Source of the DNA: Leptospira bourretii
Lineage (GTDB): Bacteria > Spirochaetota > Leptospiria > Leptospirales > Leptospiraceae
Direction of reading: 5' to 3'
Length of the DNA stretch: 64,000 bases
Assembly: GCF_004770145.1 (NCBI RefSeq)
Contig: NZ_RQFW01000012.1
Coordinates: 248,001 to 312,000, forward strand
In this document: positions 55,991 to 64,000 of the stretch, piece after piece
Position numbering within the stretch: the first letter of the stretch is position 1
Layout of the letters: each line of letters begins with the position of its first letter
Notes under the pieces: generated by a model
Databases searched by the model: none
The model's input: only the letters and a program-made list of their open reading frames with translations
Told to the model about the DNA's origin: nothing
Translations under genes and position numbers: made by a program

Positions 55991-57767
55991 CTGTGTGAGC
56001 AGGAAGATAGATTTCTACCTTTGTCCCCGTTCCTTCCTTTGTCTTGATATAGATCTCACCGCCATGATCGGTGATGATCTTTTTAGAAATAGAAAGCCCC
56101 AAACCTGTTCCTTGTTTATTTCTTCTAGTTGTGAATAATGGCAAAAATACTTTTTCCAAAGTATCGTCATTGATTCCAGGTCCATTGTCTTCTACTGAAA
56201 ATACAACCCACTCTTTTTTTTGATTTTTGACTAAATCGATGCCCAATTCGATTTTTGGAAATTGCCTTGTTGTTTCCATTTCTGAAAGAGCATTGATGGA
56301 GTTTACCACACAATTAATCAGTACTTGTTCAATTTCCTGCCAACGAACAAAAATTCCTGGTAAATTTGGGCCAGCATGGCGTGTAAAACTGATATTTTTC
56401 TTTCGACAACTTACCTCCACCAGTTCACTTGTTCTCACCAAAATATAATAGGGTGATACAAAATCACGGTTGGGACTTTCCATCCTACCTAAATCAAGCA
56501 ATGCCTTAACTAAATCTCGGATTCGTAAATTAGCGGATTCAATTTTTTTGAGAATGTTCCTACGTTCGTTCGGATCGGTTTCATCGACAGTAATCAAGTC
56601 ATCTAAATACAAAAGAGCACTTTGAAGTGGGTTGTTGATTTCATGAGCAAGTCCTGCTGCAATTTCCCCGATGCTTGCAAATTTCATAGACTCAATAAGT
56701 TGTCGATCCATTCGTTTAGCTTCCGTGATATCGGAAAAAACCAACATTATTTTTCTATCATTTGGGTCAAATCGCCTTACAGGAATAAAGCGAATTTCAA
56801 AAGTTCTTTCATCACCTAGAAGAACATAATCAAATTCAGTAGTTTGGATATTTTGATTTTCAACAACATTATGTAACACATTCATTAGTTTTGATTTCAT
56901 GTTTTCATCAAAAAAATGAAAGATATCTTCACCAACTTCAAAGGCAAAAACCTGAAACAGTAAAAACTTAAAAATCGGAGCAATTTCTAGTATTTTTGCA
57001 TCTTGATTTACAATGACAAATCCATTGTTCATCGTAGCAAAGAATGTCCTTAGTTTATCTTCACCATACTTTATAATTCGTTCCGCATTTTGTAATTCAG
57101 AGAGATCAAGTAAAAGAACAGTTATCCCATTTGGTTTTCCATGTTCCGTTGTGATAAAACTTTGTAATTGTAGGGTAATCAATTCTCCATTGTACAATTT
57201 GAATTCAAAAATTCTTTTTGTATTTTGAACTAAGAGTTCTTTGGTAAATTCTTCTGATAATGGAAGAATGTCCGAAACATGATATGATTGAATTTGATTT
57301 GCTGATAAACGAAAAAAATCTACGAATTTTGTATTTGCATATTTTAAGTTTCCTTCTAGGTCTGCTTGGAAAAATGGAATTTCTAAATGGTCAATGACTT
57401 CCGACTGTTCCTTTGTAAACTCATGAGTCCAATTGATTGTTATGGCGTAAATTTCCGTATCAGAATCAAAAAATTCAGCTAAGGAGGAAAAATGAACAGA
57501 GGTAACAATCCTTTCTGAATTTTGTTTTCTTAGGAACCACTTATATTCACTTTTCGATTGCGGGTGAGTGTGGATTTCAGAAATTAATAGTTCGTGGTCA
57601 CAAAAGATGTTTTGAATTTTCAAAGAATTTGGATTTTGAATCTCCAATCGTTCCTTTGTGATTTCATCTAGATAAAGAATTTGGTTCGATTTAAGATCGA
57701 CGAAAACCAAACCATTCTGGGAATGGGAAAGTAGCTGCGATAGTCTTTCAATTTTTGAATTCAACAT
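55977..57767 (-). CDS. PAS-type cytosolic histidine kinase
   Basis: 596 residues, no membrane helix. The first ~240 residues contain one divergent and one clear PAS unit (EGNLKYANTKFVDFF near 138), another PAS follows (about 235-350). H-box H375 in GLAHEINNPLQSALL; ATPase with DNGPGIN and GKQ-type GTGLGLSISKKI to the end. It overlaps the downstream hybrid kinase by 14 bases. A divergent hydrolase gene starts one base from its ATG, so both starts lie in an unusually small space. Signal and target are unknown. Confidence 0.9.
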   Translation of the reverse strand: MLNSKIERLSQLLSHSQNGLVFVDLKSNQILYLDEITKERLEIQNPNSLKIQNIFCDHELLISEIHTHPQSKSEYKWFLRKQNSERIVTSVHFSSLAEFFDSDTEIYAITINWTHEFTKEQSEVIDHLEIPFFQADLEGNLKYANTKFVDFFRLSANQIQSYHVSDILPLSEEFTKELLVQNTKRIFEFKLYNGELITLQLQSFITTEHGKPNGITVLLLDLSELQNAERIIKYGEDKLRTFFATMNNGFVIVNQDAKILEIAPIFKFLLFQVFAFEVGEDIFHFFDENMKSKLMNVLHNVVENQNIQTTEFDYVLLGDERTFEIRFIPVRRFDPNDRKIMLVFSDITEAKRMDRQLIESMKFASIGEIAAGLAHEINNPLQSALLYLDDLITVDETDPNERRNILKKIESANLRIRDLVKALLDLGRMESPNRDFVSPYYILVRTSELVEVSCRKKNISFTRHAGPNLPGIFVRWQEIEQVLINCVVNSINALSEMETTRQFPKIELGIDLVKNQKKEWVVFSVEDNGPGINDDTLEKVFLPLFTTRRNKQGTGLGLSISKKIITDHGGEIYIKTKEGTGTKVEIYLPAHTDDNG

Positions 57768-57768
57768 T

Positions 57769-58638
57769 ATGATTAAATATTTTTACCGAAGCCTTTTTCG
57801 AAACTATCAGTCCCAGAGACGTAAATCAATGAAAAATATGGGCGGCGAACCCTGTTTCGTTGCGATGGGAGGCCATAAAATTTTTTATTGGAAATTTGGA
57901 AAGGGAAACAAAAAACCAATTGTTTTTTTACATGGATTACTTGACGAAAGTTTTGGTTTTCGTCGAGTCGTCAAAGAACTGTTAAATGATGGTTATCCTC
58001 TATATGTTTTCGATTTACCAGGATATGGGAAAAGTAAACTACCTCTAGTAAAATATCTCTATCAAATTGATGTTTGGGCCGACCTTCTGCTCGAATGTTT
58101 TCAGAAATTGGAGCTAAAAGATATTTGTCTTGTGGGTCATTCGATGGGTGGCCTCACATCACAGCATTTAGTTTTGCAGGATACTCAACACCTAGTGGCA
58201 AAACTAATCCTTTTGGCTCCGGGTGGAATCCCACATCCTGAACGCGAAAGAATGCGCAAAATCCTTTTCCCAAAGACGGAAAAACAAGTTATTTTATTGT
58301 TACGTTATTTATATGGAGAAGAATTCCCCGAACCAGGATATTTATTTCGCCATACGCTTGTTACTATTTGGAACGAAAAACCAAATGAATATTTGCAAGA
58401 AAATACATTACGTAGAGAAGATGAGATTTTTTTTGATGCAAAAATGAAAGGAATCAAAATTCCAACCTTGATTTTAGCAGGGGCAGAAGATGAGATTACC
58501 CCACCTTTTATGATGAAAAAAATAAATTCCTATATTAAAAAAAGTAAATTGGTATGGATTCCAAAAGTTCGGCATGCAATTCATTTGGAAAAACCTGATG
58601 TGGTGGCAAAGAATATTAGGATATTCTATAATACTTAA
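57769..58638 (+). CDS. Alpha/beta hydrolase
   Basis: 289 residues from the first ATG. PIVFLHGLLDESFGFRRVV sets the oxyanion loop, VGHSMGG the nucleophile (Ser about 126), AGAEDEITP the acid and VRHAIHLEKP the His. Nearest are lipases or meta-cleavage hydrolase-type enzymes. The start is uncertain: the first ATG stands one base from the start codon of the divergent kinase, and the ATG at 57829 or 57838 would be closer to the domain and leave room for promoters. Confidence 0.82.
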   Translation: MIKYFYRSLFRNYQSQRRKSMKNMGGEPCFVAMGGHKIFYWKFGKGNKKPIVFLHGLLDESFGFRRVVKELLNDGYPLYVFDLPGYGKSKLPLVKYLYQIDVWADLLLECFQKLELKDICLVGHSMGGLTSQHLVLQDTQHLVAKLILLAPGGIPHPERERMRKILFPKTEKQVILLLRYLYGEEFPEPGYLFRHTLVTIWNEKPNEYLQENTLRREDEIFFDAKMKGIKIPTLILAGAEDEITPPFMMKKINSYIKKSKLVWIPKVRHAIHLEKPDVVAKNIRIFYNT

Positions 58639-58872
58639 TTATTCACCATCGTCGCCAATTGCATCGACAGGGCACATCGCCATAGCTGCTTTTGCCTGTT
58701 TTTCTTCGGCAGGTGTAGTTGGCTGTTTTTTAAAGAAAATATGGCTTTCGTCGTCATTGTACTGCATTAAACTAGGGGCTTCCTTAATGCAGTCGTTACA
58801 GGGAACACAAGTCTGGTCGACATAGTATTTTCCTGGGACATTTTCGGGTTGTTTGCTACTTTTATCTGCCAT
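58639..58872 (-). CDS. Monocluster [4Fe-4S] ferredoxin
   Basis: A 77-residue acidic protein. Cys22, Cys25 and Cys28 (CVPCNDC) plus Cys67 (MCPVD) can bind one [4Fe-4S] cluster. The second-cluster cysteine positions are absent (KEAPSLM in place of CxxxCP), as in D. gigas-like or Fer4_13 ferredoxins. It overlaps nothing but ends directly against the convergent hydrolase gene. Redox partners are unknown. No clear ribosome site stands before the ATG. Confidence 0.9.
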   Translation of the reverse strand: MADKSSKQPENVPGKYYVDQTCVPCNDCIKEAPSLMQYNDDESHIFFKKQPTTPAEEKQAKAAMAMCPVDAIGDDGE

Positions 58873-58881
58873 AGAGTATTT

Positions 58882-58910
58882 TTACTTTTTAACAGACCCC
58901 CCCCTATAAA
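58882..58910 (+). promoter_or_regulatory. Candidate promoter with poly-C tract in the spacer
   Basis: TTACTT is followed after 17 bases by TATAAA; eight C (58897-58904) fill the last part of the spacer. The ATG of the receiver gene comes 11 bases after the -10 box, so the mRNA would be almost leaderless, in keeping with the absence of a ribosome site. The region also lies between the divergent ferredoxin and receiver genes. Confidence 0.4.
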
Positions 58911-58921
58911 ATAAAGCATAT

Positions 58922-59287
58922 ATGACGAAAAAGAACATCCTCATCGTCGAGGATGAACCCTTCCTCGGACTCAATATCAAACAGAAAATCGAATCATTCG
59001 GTTTTCATGTGATTGCGGTCGTACCTTCCGGGGATGAGGCATTTCAAATTGTTTCGGAAAAAGTTCCTGATCTGATTTTGATGGACATCAATTTAGAAGG
59101 TTCTTTAGACGGGATCGAAACAGCAGAATCTTTGCGAGAGCAGTTCTCTGTTCCTGTGTTGTTTCTTACGGGTTTTTTAGATGATACCGCCAGACACAGA
59201 ATCAACCAAAACGCATCCTATGCTTATCTAATGAAACCTTTCACCTCCGAACAACTGAAAGAAGCGGTTTCCAGTTTTACTGCTTAA
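58922..59287 (+). CDS. Single-domain response regulator
   Basis: A 121-residue receiver with complete active site: E10/D11, D55 in LILMDINLEG, T83 and K105 in LMKPF. The INLEG(S/x)DGI pattern puts it with the Spo0F/CheY-like "DIxLxGxxDG" subgroup that often follows PAS histidine kinases. It has no output domain. The kinases encoded about 1.2 kb upstream are candidate partners. Confidence 0.92.
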   Translation: MTKKNILIVEDEPFLGLNIKQKIESFGFHVIAVVPSGDEAFQIVSEKVPDLILMDINLEGSLDGIETAESLREQFSVPVLFLTGFLDDTARHRINQNASYAYLMKPFTSEQLKEAVSSFTA

Positions 59288-60066
59288 GATTTTTCAATCG
59301 ACCCTTTCCACTCCCATCGAATCAAAAATTCCCGATTTCCATCAGCACCTTGGATGGGGGATTCTGCGAGTCCTAAAAATTTTAATTTAGGATCTAAATT
59401 TTTGATTTTTCGCCATACAGATCGAATCGTATAACCAATATGATGCGAATCTTTCAAAACCCCTTTTTCCAATTTTGACGGATGCACCTCAAATTGGGGT
59501 TTAAATAAGGAAATTCCTCGCCAAACGATTTCGGGTTTCGATTGAAAAAGGATAACTAGAGATTGAAAGACAGGCACAAGGGAAATAAAACTTAAATCCA
59601 TTGTAATCCATGTTTCTTTTGTTAATGGTTCTAACTGGTTTATTTTTAGGTCTTTTAAATGTGTGCGATCAAATACTGTGACTCTTGGATCATTTGCAAT
59701 TTTTTGTGCCAATTGTCCATAACCCACATCCACAGCAATCACGCGGGAAGCACCTTTTTCCAAAAGAACCTGACAGAATCCTCCGGTAGAAGCACCTAAA
59801 TCGATGCAGGTTTTGTTTTGGATGTTGGCATTTGGAAAGGAATCAAAGGCACCAAGAAGTTTATACGCACCCCGAGAAACATAGGTTTTGATTTTTTCTT
59901 TGGTCCGAACGATATCTTTTGAACTAATGTTTGTCCCTACTTTTGAAATGACTACATCATTGACAAGAACAGACCCAGAAAGGATTAACGATTGTGCTAG
60001 TTTTAAATCGATCGCATAACCTTCGCGAACGAGGTATTCATCCAGTCTAATTTTTTCTTTCGGCAA
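59284..60066 (-). CDS. TlyA family rRNA methyltransferase/hemolysin-like protein
   Basis: 260 residues. N-terminal S4 RNA-binding domain (about 5-60, RLDEYLVREGYAIDLKLAQSLI) joined to an FtsJ-type methyltransferase domain with SAM loop DLGASTGGF (about 89-97) and the DVGYGQLA and TMDLSFISL segments. TlyA methylates 16S/23S rRNA 2'-O positions in mycobacteria; the hemolysin label is historical. It overlaps the prenyl synthase gene by 20 bases. Confidence 0.9.
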   Translation of the reverse strand: MPKEKIRLDEYLVREGYAIDLKLAQSLILSGSVLVNDVVISKVGTNISSKDIVRTKEKIKTYVSRGAYKLLGAFDSFPNANIQNKTCIDLGASTGGFCQVLLEKGASRVIAVDVGYGQLAQKIANDPRVTVFDRTHLKDLKINQLEPLTKETWITMDLSFISLVPVFQSLVILFQSKPEIVWRGISLFKPQFEVHPSKLEKGVLKDSHHIGYTIRSVWRKIKNLDPKLKFLGLAESPIQGADGNREFLIRWEWKGSIEKS

Positions 60067-60970
60067 TGTATTTAGGTAATCCTAAAAAGAATTCATTGTT
60101 TAGGGAAGGAAGGTTGGCAACAAGAGAAATGGCTTTCGATACGGATTCATCTCTTAACCTTTTGGCAGTTTCCATCCCATAAAGACTAGGATAGGTTAAT
60201 TTGCCGGCTTTGGCATCTTTTCCAGGTGTTTTTCCGAGATCCTTCAGGTTTCCTTCCACATCTAAAATATCATCGGTAATTTGGAACAATAAGCCAATCT
60301 CTTTCGCATAACTTGCGATCACGGACTCTCTATCTAACCAATCAGGGCGCAAACGATTTCCCAAAAGGAAGGAGGCTTCAATCAGAGCACCCGTCTTTTT
60401 TTCATGGATGGATGCGAGTTTTGATTCTTTATCATTGGAGCTGGGATTTTTTTCTTCTTGGATGTCTTCCATTTGTCCCAGGATCATCCCATTCATTCCA
60501 GAACCTTTGTGGAGGATTTGGATGGAATCTCGGATGGCAGTGGAGTCAATGTTTTCAAATAAAGACAACAAATAAAAACTCAAAGAGTTCAGGGTGTCAC
60601 CAGCAAGGATGGCCGTTGCTTCATCAAATTGAATATGGCAAGTGGGCATTCCTCGGCGGGTGTCATCATTGTCCATCGCAGGTAAATCATCATGGATGAG
60701 AGAATAGGTATGAATGCATTCGACAGCAAGGGCCGCTAAGTAAACGGAGAGATGTTCTTTGGTATTGAGTTTTTTTGGTAATTGGTCTGGATGAAAAAAG
60801 GAATTCAGAACAAAGATAGGTCGAATTCGTTTTCCACCGGCCTGCAAACTATATAGACAAGCATCTGTTATGCGAGTGCGAGGTTGAAACAATTCTTTTG
60901 TATAGGACTCAAAAAAAGAATCAAAGAGTTGTTTGGAATTTGTTAAGATATCAGAAAACTGAGTGGGCAC
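60047..60970 (-). CDS. ispA: Polyprenyl (farnesyl/geranylgeranyl-type) diphosphate synthase
   Basis: 307 residues. First aspartate-rich motif DDLPAMD (94-100) followed by NDDTRRG, QxGGKRIRP segment at about 43-51 (AGGKRIRP), and second motif FQITDDILDVEG near 236-247. This pattern (DDxxxxD) is that of short-chain bacterial FPP/GGPP synthases. Product length cannot be set from sequence alone. A strong terminator precedes its region from the ndk side. Confidence 0.85.
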   Translation of the reverse strand: MPTQFSDILTNSKQLFDSFFESYTKELFQPRTRITDACLYSLQAGGKRIRPIFVLNSFFHPDQLPKKLNTKEHLSVYLAALAVECIHTYSLIHDDLPAMDNDDTRRGMPTCHIQFDEATAILAGDTLNSLSFYLLSLFENIDSTAIRDSIQILHKGSGMNGMILGQMEDIQEEKNPSSNDKESKLASIHEKKTGALIEASFLLGNRLRPDWLDRESVIASYAKEIGLLFQITDDILDVEGNLKDLGKTPGKDAKAGKLTYPSLYGMETAKRLRDESVSKAISLVANLPSLNNEFFLGLPKYIAERKN

Positions 60971-60971
60971 G

Positions 60972-61004
60972 CGAAAAAAGAACCGGCTCCCTAAAGAACC
61001 GGTT
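60972..61004 (-). terminator. Terminator after ndk
   Basis: On the minus strand AACCGG pairs with CCGGTT around a 12-base loop and is followed by CTTTTTT. It stands 18 bases past the ndk stop and directly before the prenyl synthase start. Confidence 0.7.
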
Positions 61005-61021
61005 GTTTGTTTGGTTCGAAC

Positions 61022-61435
61022 TTAGTTAAGTTCATACCCTTTGAAGAAAAACGCAATTTCTTGAAGTGCGTTTGCCACAGAGTCAGAACCGTGAACCGCA
61101 TTTGCTTCTTTGCTTTCTGCAAAGAGTGCACGGATAGTTCCCGCTTTTGCTTCTTTAGGATCAGTGGCACCTATCACATCTCTCCAATGTGTTACCGCAT
61201 TGTCTCTTTCAAGAGCACAAGCAACGATTGGGCCAGAAGCCATGTAAGTGCAAAGGTCATTGTAAAATGGACGAGCTGCATGAACTGCGTAAAATTGTTT
61301 TGCGTCTTCGAGGCTGAGTTTTAGGAATTTCATTCCTAGGATTTTAAATCCTTCTTTTTCAATTCTTTGAAGGATGTCACCGATGTGTTTGTTTTTCACA
61401 GCATCGGGTTTAAGCATGATAAAAGTTCTTTCCAT
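61022..61435 (-). CDS. ndk: Nucleoside diphosphate kinase
   Basis: 137 residues, standard length. [13 protein letters not shown] start, phosphohistidine H115 in NAVHGSDSV, and the GTIRALFA segment. Balances NTP pools with ATP as donor. Single gene between terminator and the antiporter gene 42 bases away. Confidence 0.97.
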   Translation of the reverse strand: MERTFIMLKPDAVKNKHIGDILQRIEKEGFKILGMKFLKLSLEDAKQFYAVHAARPFYNDLCTYMASGPIVACALERDNAVTHWRDVIGATDPKEAKAGTIRALFAESKEANAVHGSDSVANALQEIAFFFKGYELN

Positions 61436-61477
61436 ATCTCCAAAAGCATGGAGAAACCGAAAAAAGCAATCGAATCT

Positions 61478-63586
61478 TTAGGTGCTTAAAAAACGAACCA
61501 AAAGAAATGAAGTTGGAAGAAGATCCATTTTCTCAAATCCCATTTCTTCCCAAACATTTAGATCGATGAGAATCAATGAATACCCGGTGATTTTATTTAA
61601 GGCGATCGGATAGGGATTTAGATCTGTTTCGGGTTGTACTAGGTCTTCCACCTTGATTTTGTTCGACTTCATCCCCTTGAGGGATGTTAGCTTCTGGGCA
61701 AATCCAAGGATGGGATCCTTTTCCCCTTTGTAAAGGATGGCTACTTTTTCCACTGATTCCAGGCCATTATCAATGAGCACTCCAACCGTTGCAGGGCAAT
61801 AGTTGAGAATTCCTTTGATTTTTCCACCTGTATAACTGCGAGAAAACAGGGGTTTGGCAGCACCAATGAGTAAAATGTCTGTATGTTTGATTTTGGCAAA
61901 ATTGACAATTTCATAAGTGACATTGTCAGTGATGCGATATTCTGTTTGGACTTGGAGACCCATTTGTGCGCCTGTTTGGCGAATGGATTCAAAACTGGCA
62001 TCACGGTAACGACGAATTTCTTCATTAGACAAAGAGTCATTTGGCGAAATGTGTAAAGCAGTGATTTCCAAATTTTTCTTTTGGTTACCGGAAAGGGAAT
62101 AAGCAAATCGAACTAGACTTTTTCCCATTTTTTCTTGGGCAAAGGCCACTAACACTCGTAATTTGCGATCCACAGGTTTTTCAGTAGGAACTCGTTTTTC
62201 TGATTTAGAGTAAAACTTTTGGATTCCATCGAGTAAAGGTCCTGTGGAAAGGGTGGTGACAAGAGCCATTAACACAAAAACCGCAAAGATTTCAGGACTT
62301 AAAATTCCAAGATCATATCCAATATTGAGGACCACAAGTTCCATGAGTCCTCTCGTGTTCATAAGGGCTCCGATGGAGAGGGCATCTTCCCAATTCGAAC
62401 CTGAAACTTTGGCAGCAAAGGCACTTCCCACAAATTTACCCACCACAGCCACAAGGATGACAAGACCAAATACCATCCAAAGGTGAGAACCATTGAGTAG
62501 GCCAATTTCTGTTCTAAGGCCTGTGATCACAAAGAAAATGGGGAGAAATAAAATAACAGCGATGTCTTCTATCTTTTCTGCGATGAGTTTTTTAAGATTT
62601 CCCTCCGCTGGCATAATCACACCAGCAAGGAAGGCACCAAATAGTGCATGGATTCCTATGACTTCTGTCGCCAGAGAGGACAAAAATAAAATCATCAAAA
62701 TAAGAGCCACTGCGGTTCTTGTTAAGTTTTCCCTGGAAATATAAATGGAACCCAATCGTTTGAGGAAAGGTGCCACTAGATAAATCATTGTTAGGATATA
62801 AGCAAAAGACAATCCAATGGTAAAAAGTGCCGTGTTGAGATTTCCGGCTTTGGAGATGGTGACTATGATCGCAAGTAAGATCCAAGCAGTGATGTCATCT
62901 GCAGCTGCACAAGTGAGAACCATCGCTCCAAGAGGTGTCCTTGTGAGATTTCTTTCTTGGAGGATCCTTGCGAGCACTGGAAAGGCAGTGATACTCATTG
63001 CAATTCCCATAAAAAGTGAGAAGGACAAAAATCCTACATTCTCAGGTGCATAATCTGTATAAAAATAATAAGCCAAAATCATCCCCAAAAAGAAAGGGAA
63101 GATGATACTGGCATGGCTAATCACAACAGCGGAATGGGCTTTGTTTTTAAGAACGGAGATATCAAGTTCCATCCCAATGATGAACATAAAAAGCACCAAA
63201 CCAATTTGACTGAGGGTTCCAAGAGTGGGGAGGCTTGATGGTGGAAACAAAAATCCCATCGTTTCTGGGAAGTAGTAACCAAGAAGTGATGGCCCAAGTA
63301 AAATCCCGGCTACAATCTCTCCCATGACGGAAGGTTGTTTCAGTTTTCTTGAAAATACATATCCTACAAATCTTGCAGCACCACAGACGATGATGATTTG
63401 TAAGAATAGAAGTGCTAATGGATGATGGAAACGATTGAAAAAATTTTCCGTATCCAAATGTTCATTGGTAACAATGACAATGTTTTTTGCTGCTTCAAGA
63501 AGAGTTCCTGCTTGTAAAAGAAAGTATCCAAGGGAACCAAACAGTAGTATGGTGAATCCATAAAAAAAAGAAGAACGTGTTTTCAT
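61478..63586 (-). CDS. CPA2-type (Kef-like) cation/proton antiporter with USP-like C-terminus
   Basis: 702 residues. About 12-13 membrane helices in the first 460; PSVMGEIVAGILLGPSLLG and GIAMSITAFPVLARIL (about 193-208) are CPA2 signatures; LTCAAADDITAW carries the transport aspartates. The C-terminal ~220 residues form a soluble universal-stress-protein-like domain (LRVLVAFAQEKMGKSLVRFAYSL in parts, HTDILLIGAAKP). No TrkA-N domain. Ion (Na or K) cannot be inferred. There is an extra N-terminal segment with signal-like hydrophobicity. Confidence 0.88.
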   Translation of the reverse strand: MKTRSSFFYGFTILLFGSLGYFLLQAGTLLEAAKNIVIVTNEHLDTENFFNRFHHPLALLFLQIIIVCGAARFVGYVFSRKLKQPSVMGEIVAGILLGPSLLGYYFPETMGFLFPPSSLPTLGTLSQIGLVLFMFIIGMELDISVLKNKAHSAVVISHASIIFPFFLGMILAYYFYTDYAPENVGFLSFSLFMGIAMSITAFPVLARILQERNLTRTPLGAMVLTCAAADDITAWILLAIIVTISKAGNLNTALFTIGLSFAYILTMIYLVAPFLKRLGSIYISRENLTRTAVALILMILFLSSLATEVIGIHALFGAFLAGVIMPAEGNLKKLIAEKIEDIAVILFLPIFFVITGLRTEIGLLNGSHLWMVFGLVILVAVVGKFVGSAFAAKVSGSNWEDALSIGALMNTRGLMELVVLNIGYDLGILSPEIFAVFVLMALVTTLSTGPLLDGIQKFYSKSEKRVPTEKPVDRKLRVLVAFAQEKMGKSLVRFAYSLSGNQKKNLEITALHISPNDSLSNEEIRRYRDASFESIRQTGAQMGLQVQTEYRITDNVTYEIVNFAKIKHTDILLIGAAKPLFSRSYTGGKIKGILNYCPATVGVLIDNGLESVEKVAILYKGEKDPILGFAQKLTSLKGMKSNKIKVEDLVQPETDLNPYPIALNKITGYSLILIDLNVWEEMGFEKMDLLPTSFLLVRFLST

Positions 63587-63604
63587 AGAATCCTCATTTC
63601 CAAA

Positions 63605-64000
63605 TTAAATGGAGAATTTTTTGGTAAGGGCTTCGCCCACGATGTCCGGAACTTGATTGGATACTGCTCTTCCATGTCTCGCTACTTCTTTGACGATTGT
63701 CGAAGACACAAAAGAGTATTCATTGTCCGCCATCAAAAAATAAGTTTCGATTTCAGGTGCTAATTTTTTGTTCATAAGCGAAATCGCATATTCGTAGTCA
63801 AAGTCAGTTACCGCACGAAGCCCACGTAAAATCACACGTGAGTTTTTTTCTTTGCAATAATCGACAGTCAGACCTTCGAAGGTATCAATTTTGATTTTGT
63901 CCCAACCTTTAAAAACTTGCCCGATCATTTCTACACGTTCTTCAGAAGAAAATAAGGAAGTTTTTTTTGAGTTAATGGCCACAGCAATAATGATCTCTTC
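63605..64000 (-). CDS. coaD: Phosphopantetheine adenylyltransferase, 5' end outside the window
   Basis: CoaD makes dephospho-CoA. The visible 132 codons begin in [25 protein letters not shown], the family's second strand and loop, then [15 protein letters not shown], the [12 protein letters not shown] signature and a normal C-terminus. The T/HxGH motif and start lie beyond the edge. Confidence 0.95.
   Translation of the reverse strand, partial: EEIIIAVAINSKKTSLFSSEERVEMIGQVFKGWDKIKIDTFEGLTVDYCKEKNSRVILRGLRAVTDFDYEYAISLMNKKLAPEIETYFLMADNEYSFVSSTIVKEVARHGRAVSNQVPDIVGEALTKKFSI

Noticed and set aside
1..64000. tRNA, rRNA, insertion sequences, CRISPR arrays, prophage
   Set aside because: No cloverleaf-like sequence, transposase, integrase, phage structural gene or spaced direct repeat was recognised on reading both strands.

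Overview
The window reads as a chromosomal segment of a Leptospira species. Pointers are: AT-rich coding on both strands; spirochaetal lipoproteins with relaxed lipoboxes (VANC, LLIGC, ILGC); many orphan STAS, receiver and histidine-kinase proteins; acyl-CoA dehydrogenase, enoyl-CoA hydratase and FabG-like genes suited to a fatty-acid consumer; and a YebC/HflX/TlyA/Hsp33 housekeeping background. The iron-type superoxide dismutase, GH42 galactosidase and galactokinase would fit a free-living (saprophyte-like) leptospire better than a host-restricted one. The genus call is an inference from gene content; no rRNA lies in the window. I see no tRNA, rRNA, insertion sequence, CRISPR array or prophage.

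Layout. 0-2 kb: minus-strand operon hslO-tsaE-tsaB (tsaB cut by the window edge), joined by ATGA overlaps. 2-8.6 kb, plus strand: GH42 galactosidase, an unknown protein, an inositol-phosphatase family enzyme, sodB with its own promoter and terminators, then trpE-trpG. 8.7-16.6 kb: envelope proteins (lipoproteins, a thioredoxin-like exported protein), cysE, a three-gene cassette of site-2 protease, secreted beta-propeller and unknown exported protein, and a DegT-type sugar aminotransferase. 16.7-18.1 kb: adenosine-deaminase family enzyme. 18.2-24.5 kb: a patch of small accessory genes (two YdcF-like, VOC, two SnoaL-like, DUF1801, YgiD-like dioxygenase, esterase) that also contains two broken genes. 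24.6-34.5 kb: purB, an SDR/FabG, a large M23 protein, enoyl-CoA hydratase, a pseudo-receiver next to a GGDEF-EAL protein, a GlsB-like membrane protein, yebC and an acyl-CoA dehydrogenase.

34.5-37.4 kb: a tightly overlapping operon of glutamine amidotransferase, MsbA-like ABC exporter and an aberrant receiver protein. 37.4-45.8 kb: HEAT-repeat lipoprotein, hflX, STAS protein, homoserine dehydrogenase, a lysine-rich membrane protein, an ACT-doublet regulator, a secreted FGE/SUMF1-domain protein and a MarR regulator. 45.9-52.8 kb: FAD oxidoreductase with a DUF4139 protein, mtnP, galK with a STAS protein, and pgi. 52.8-59.3 kb: a MurU/AmgK-like pair (cell-wall sugar salvage), two overlapping PAS histidine kinases (one with an N-terminal receiver), alpha/beta hydrolase, ferredoxin and an orphan receiver. 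59.3-64 kb: tlyA-like methyltransferase, polyprenyl synthase, ndk, a Kef-type antiporter and coaD (cut by the window edge).

The most noteworthy items are two decayed genes (an in-frame amber in a dihydrofolate-reductase-family gene and a double-hit small membrane-protein gene), the site-2-protease/beta-propeller cassette, the amidotransferase-MsbA-receiver operon, the membrane protein with a histone-like tail, a poly-C tract inside a putative promoter spacer, and a terminator buried in the overlapping 3' ends of two convergent genes.
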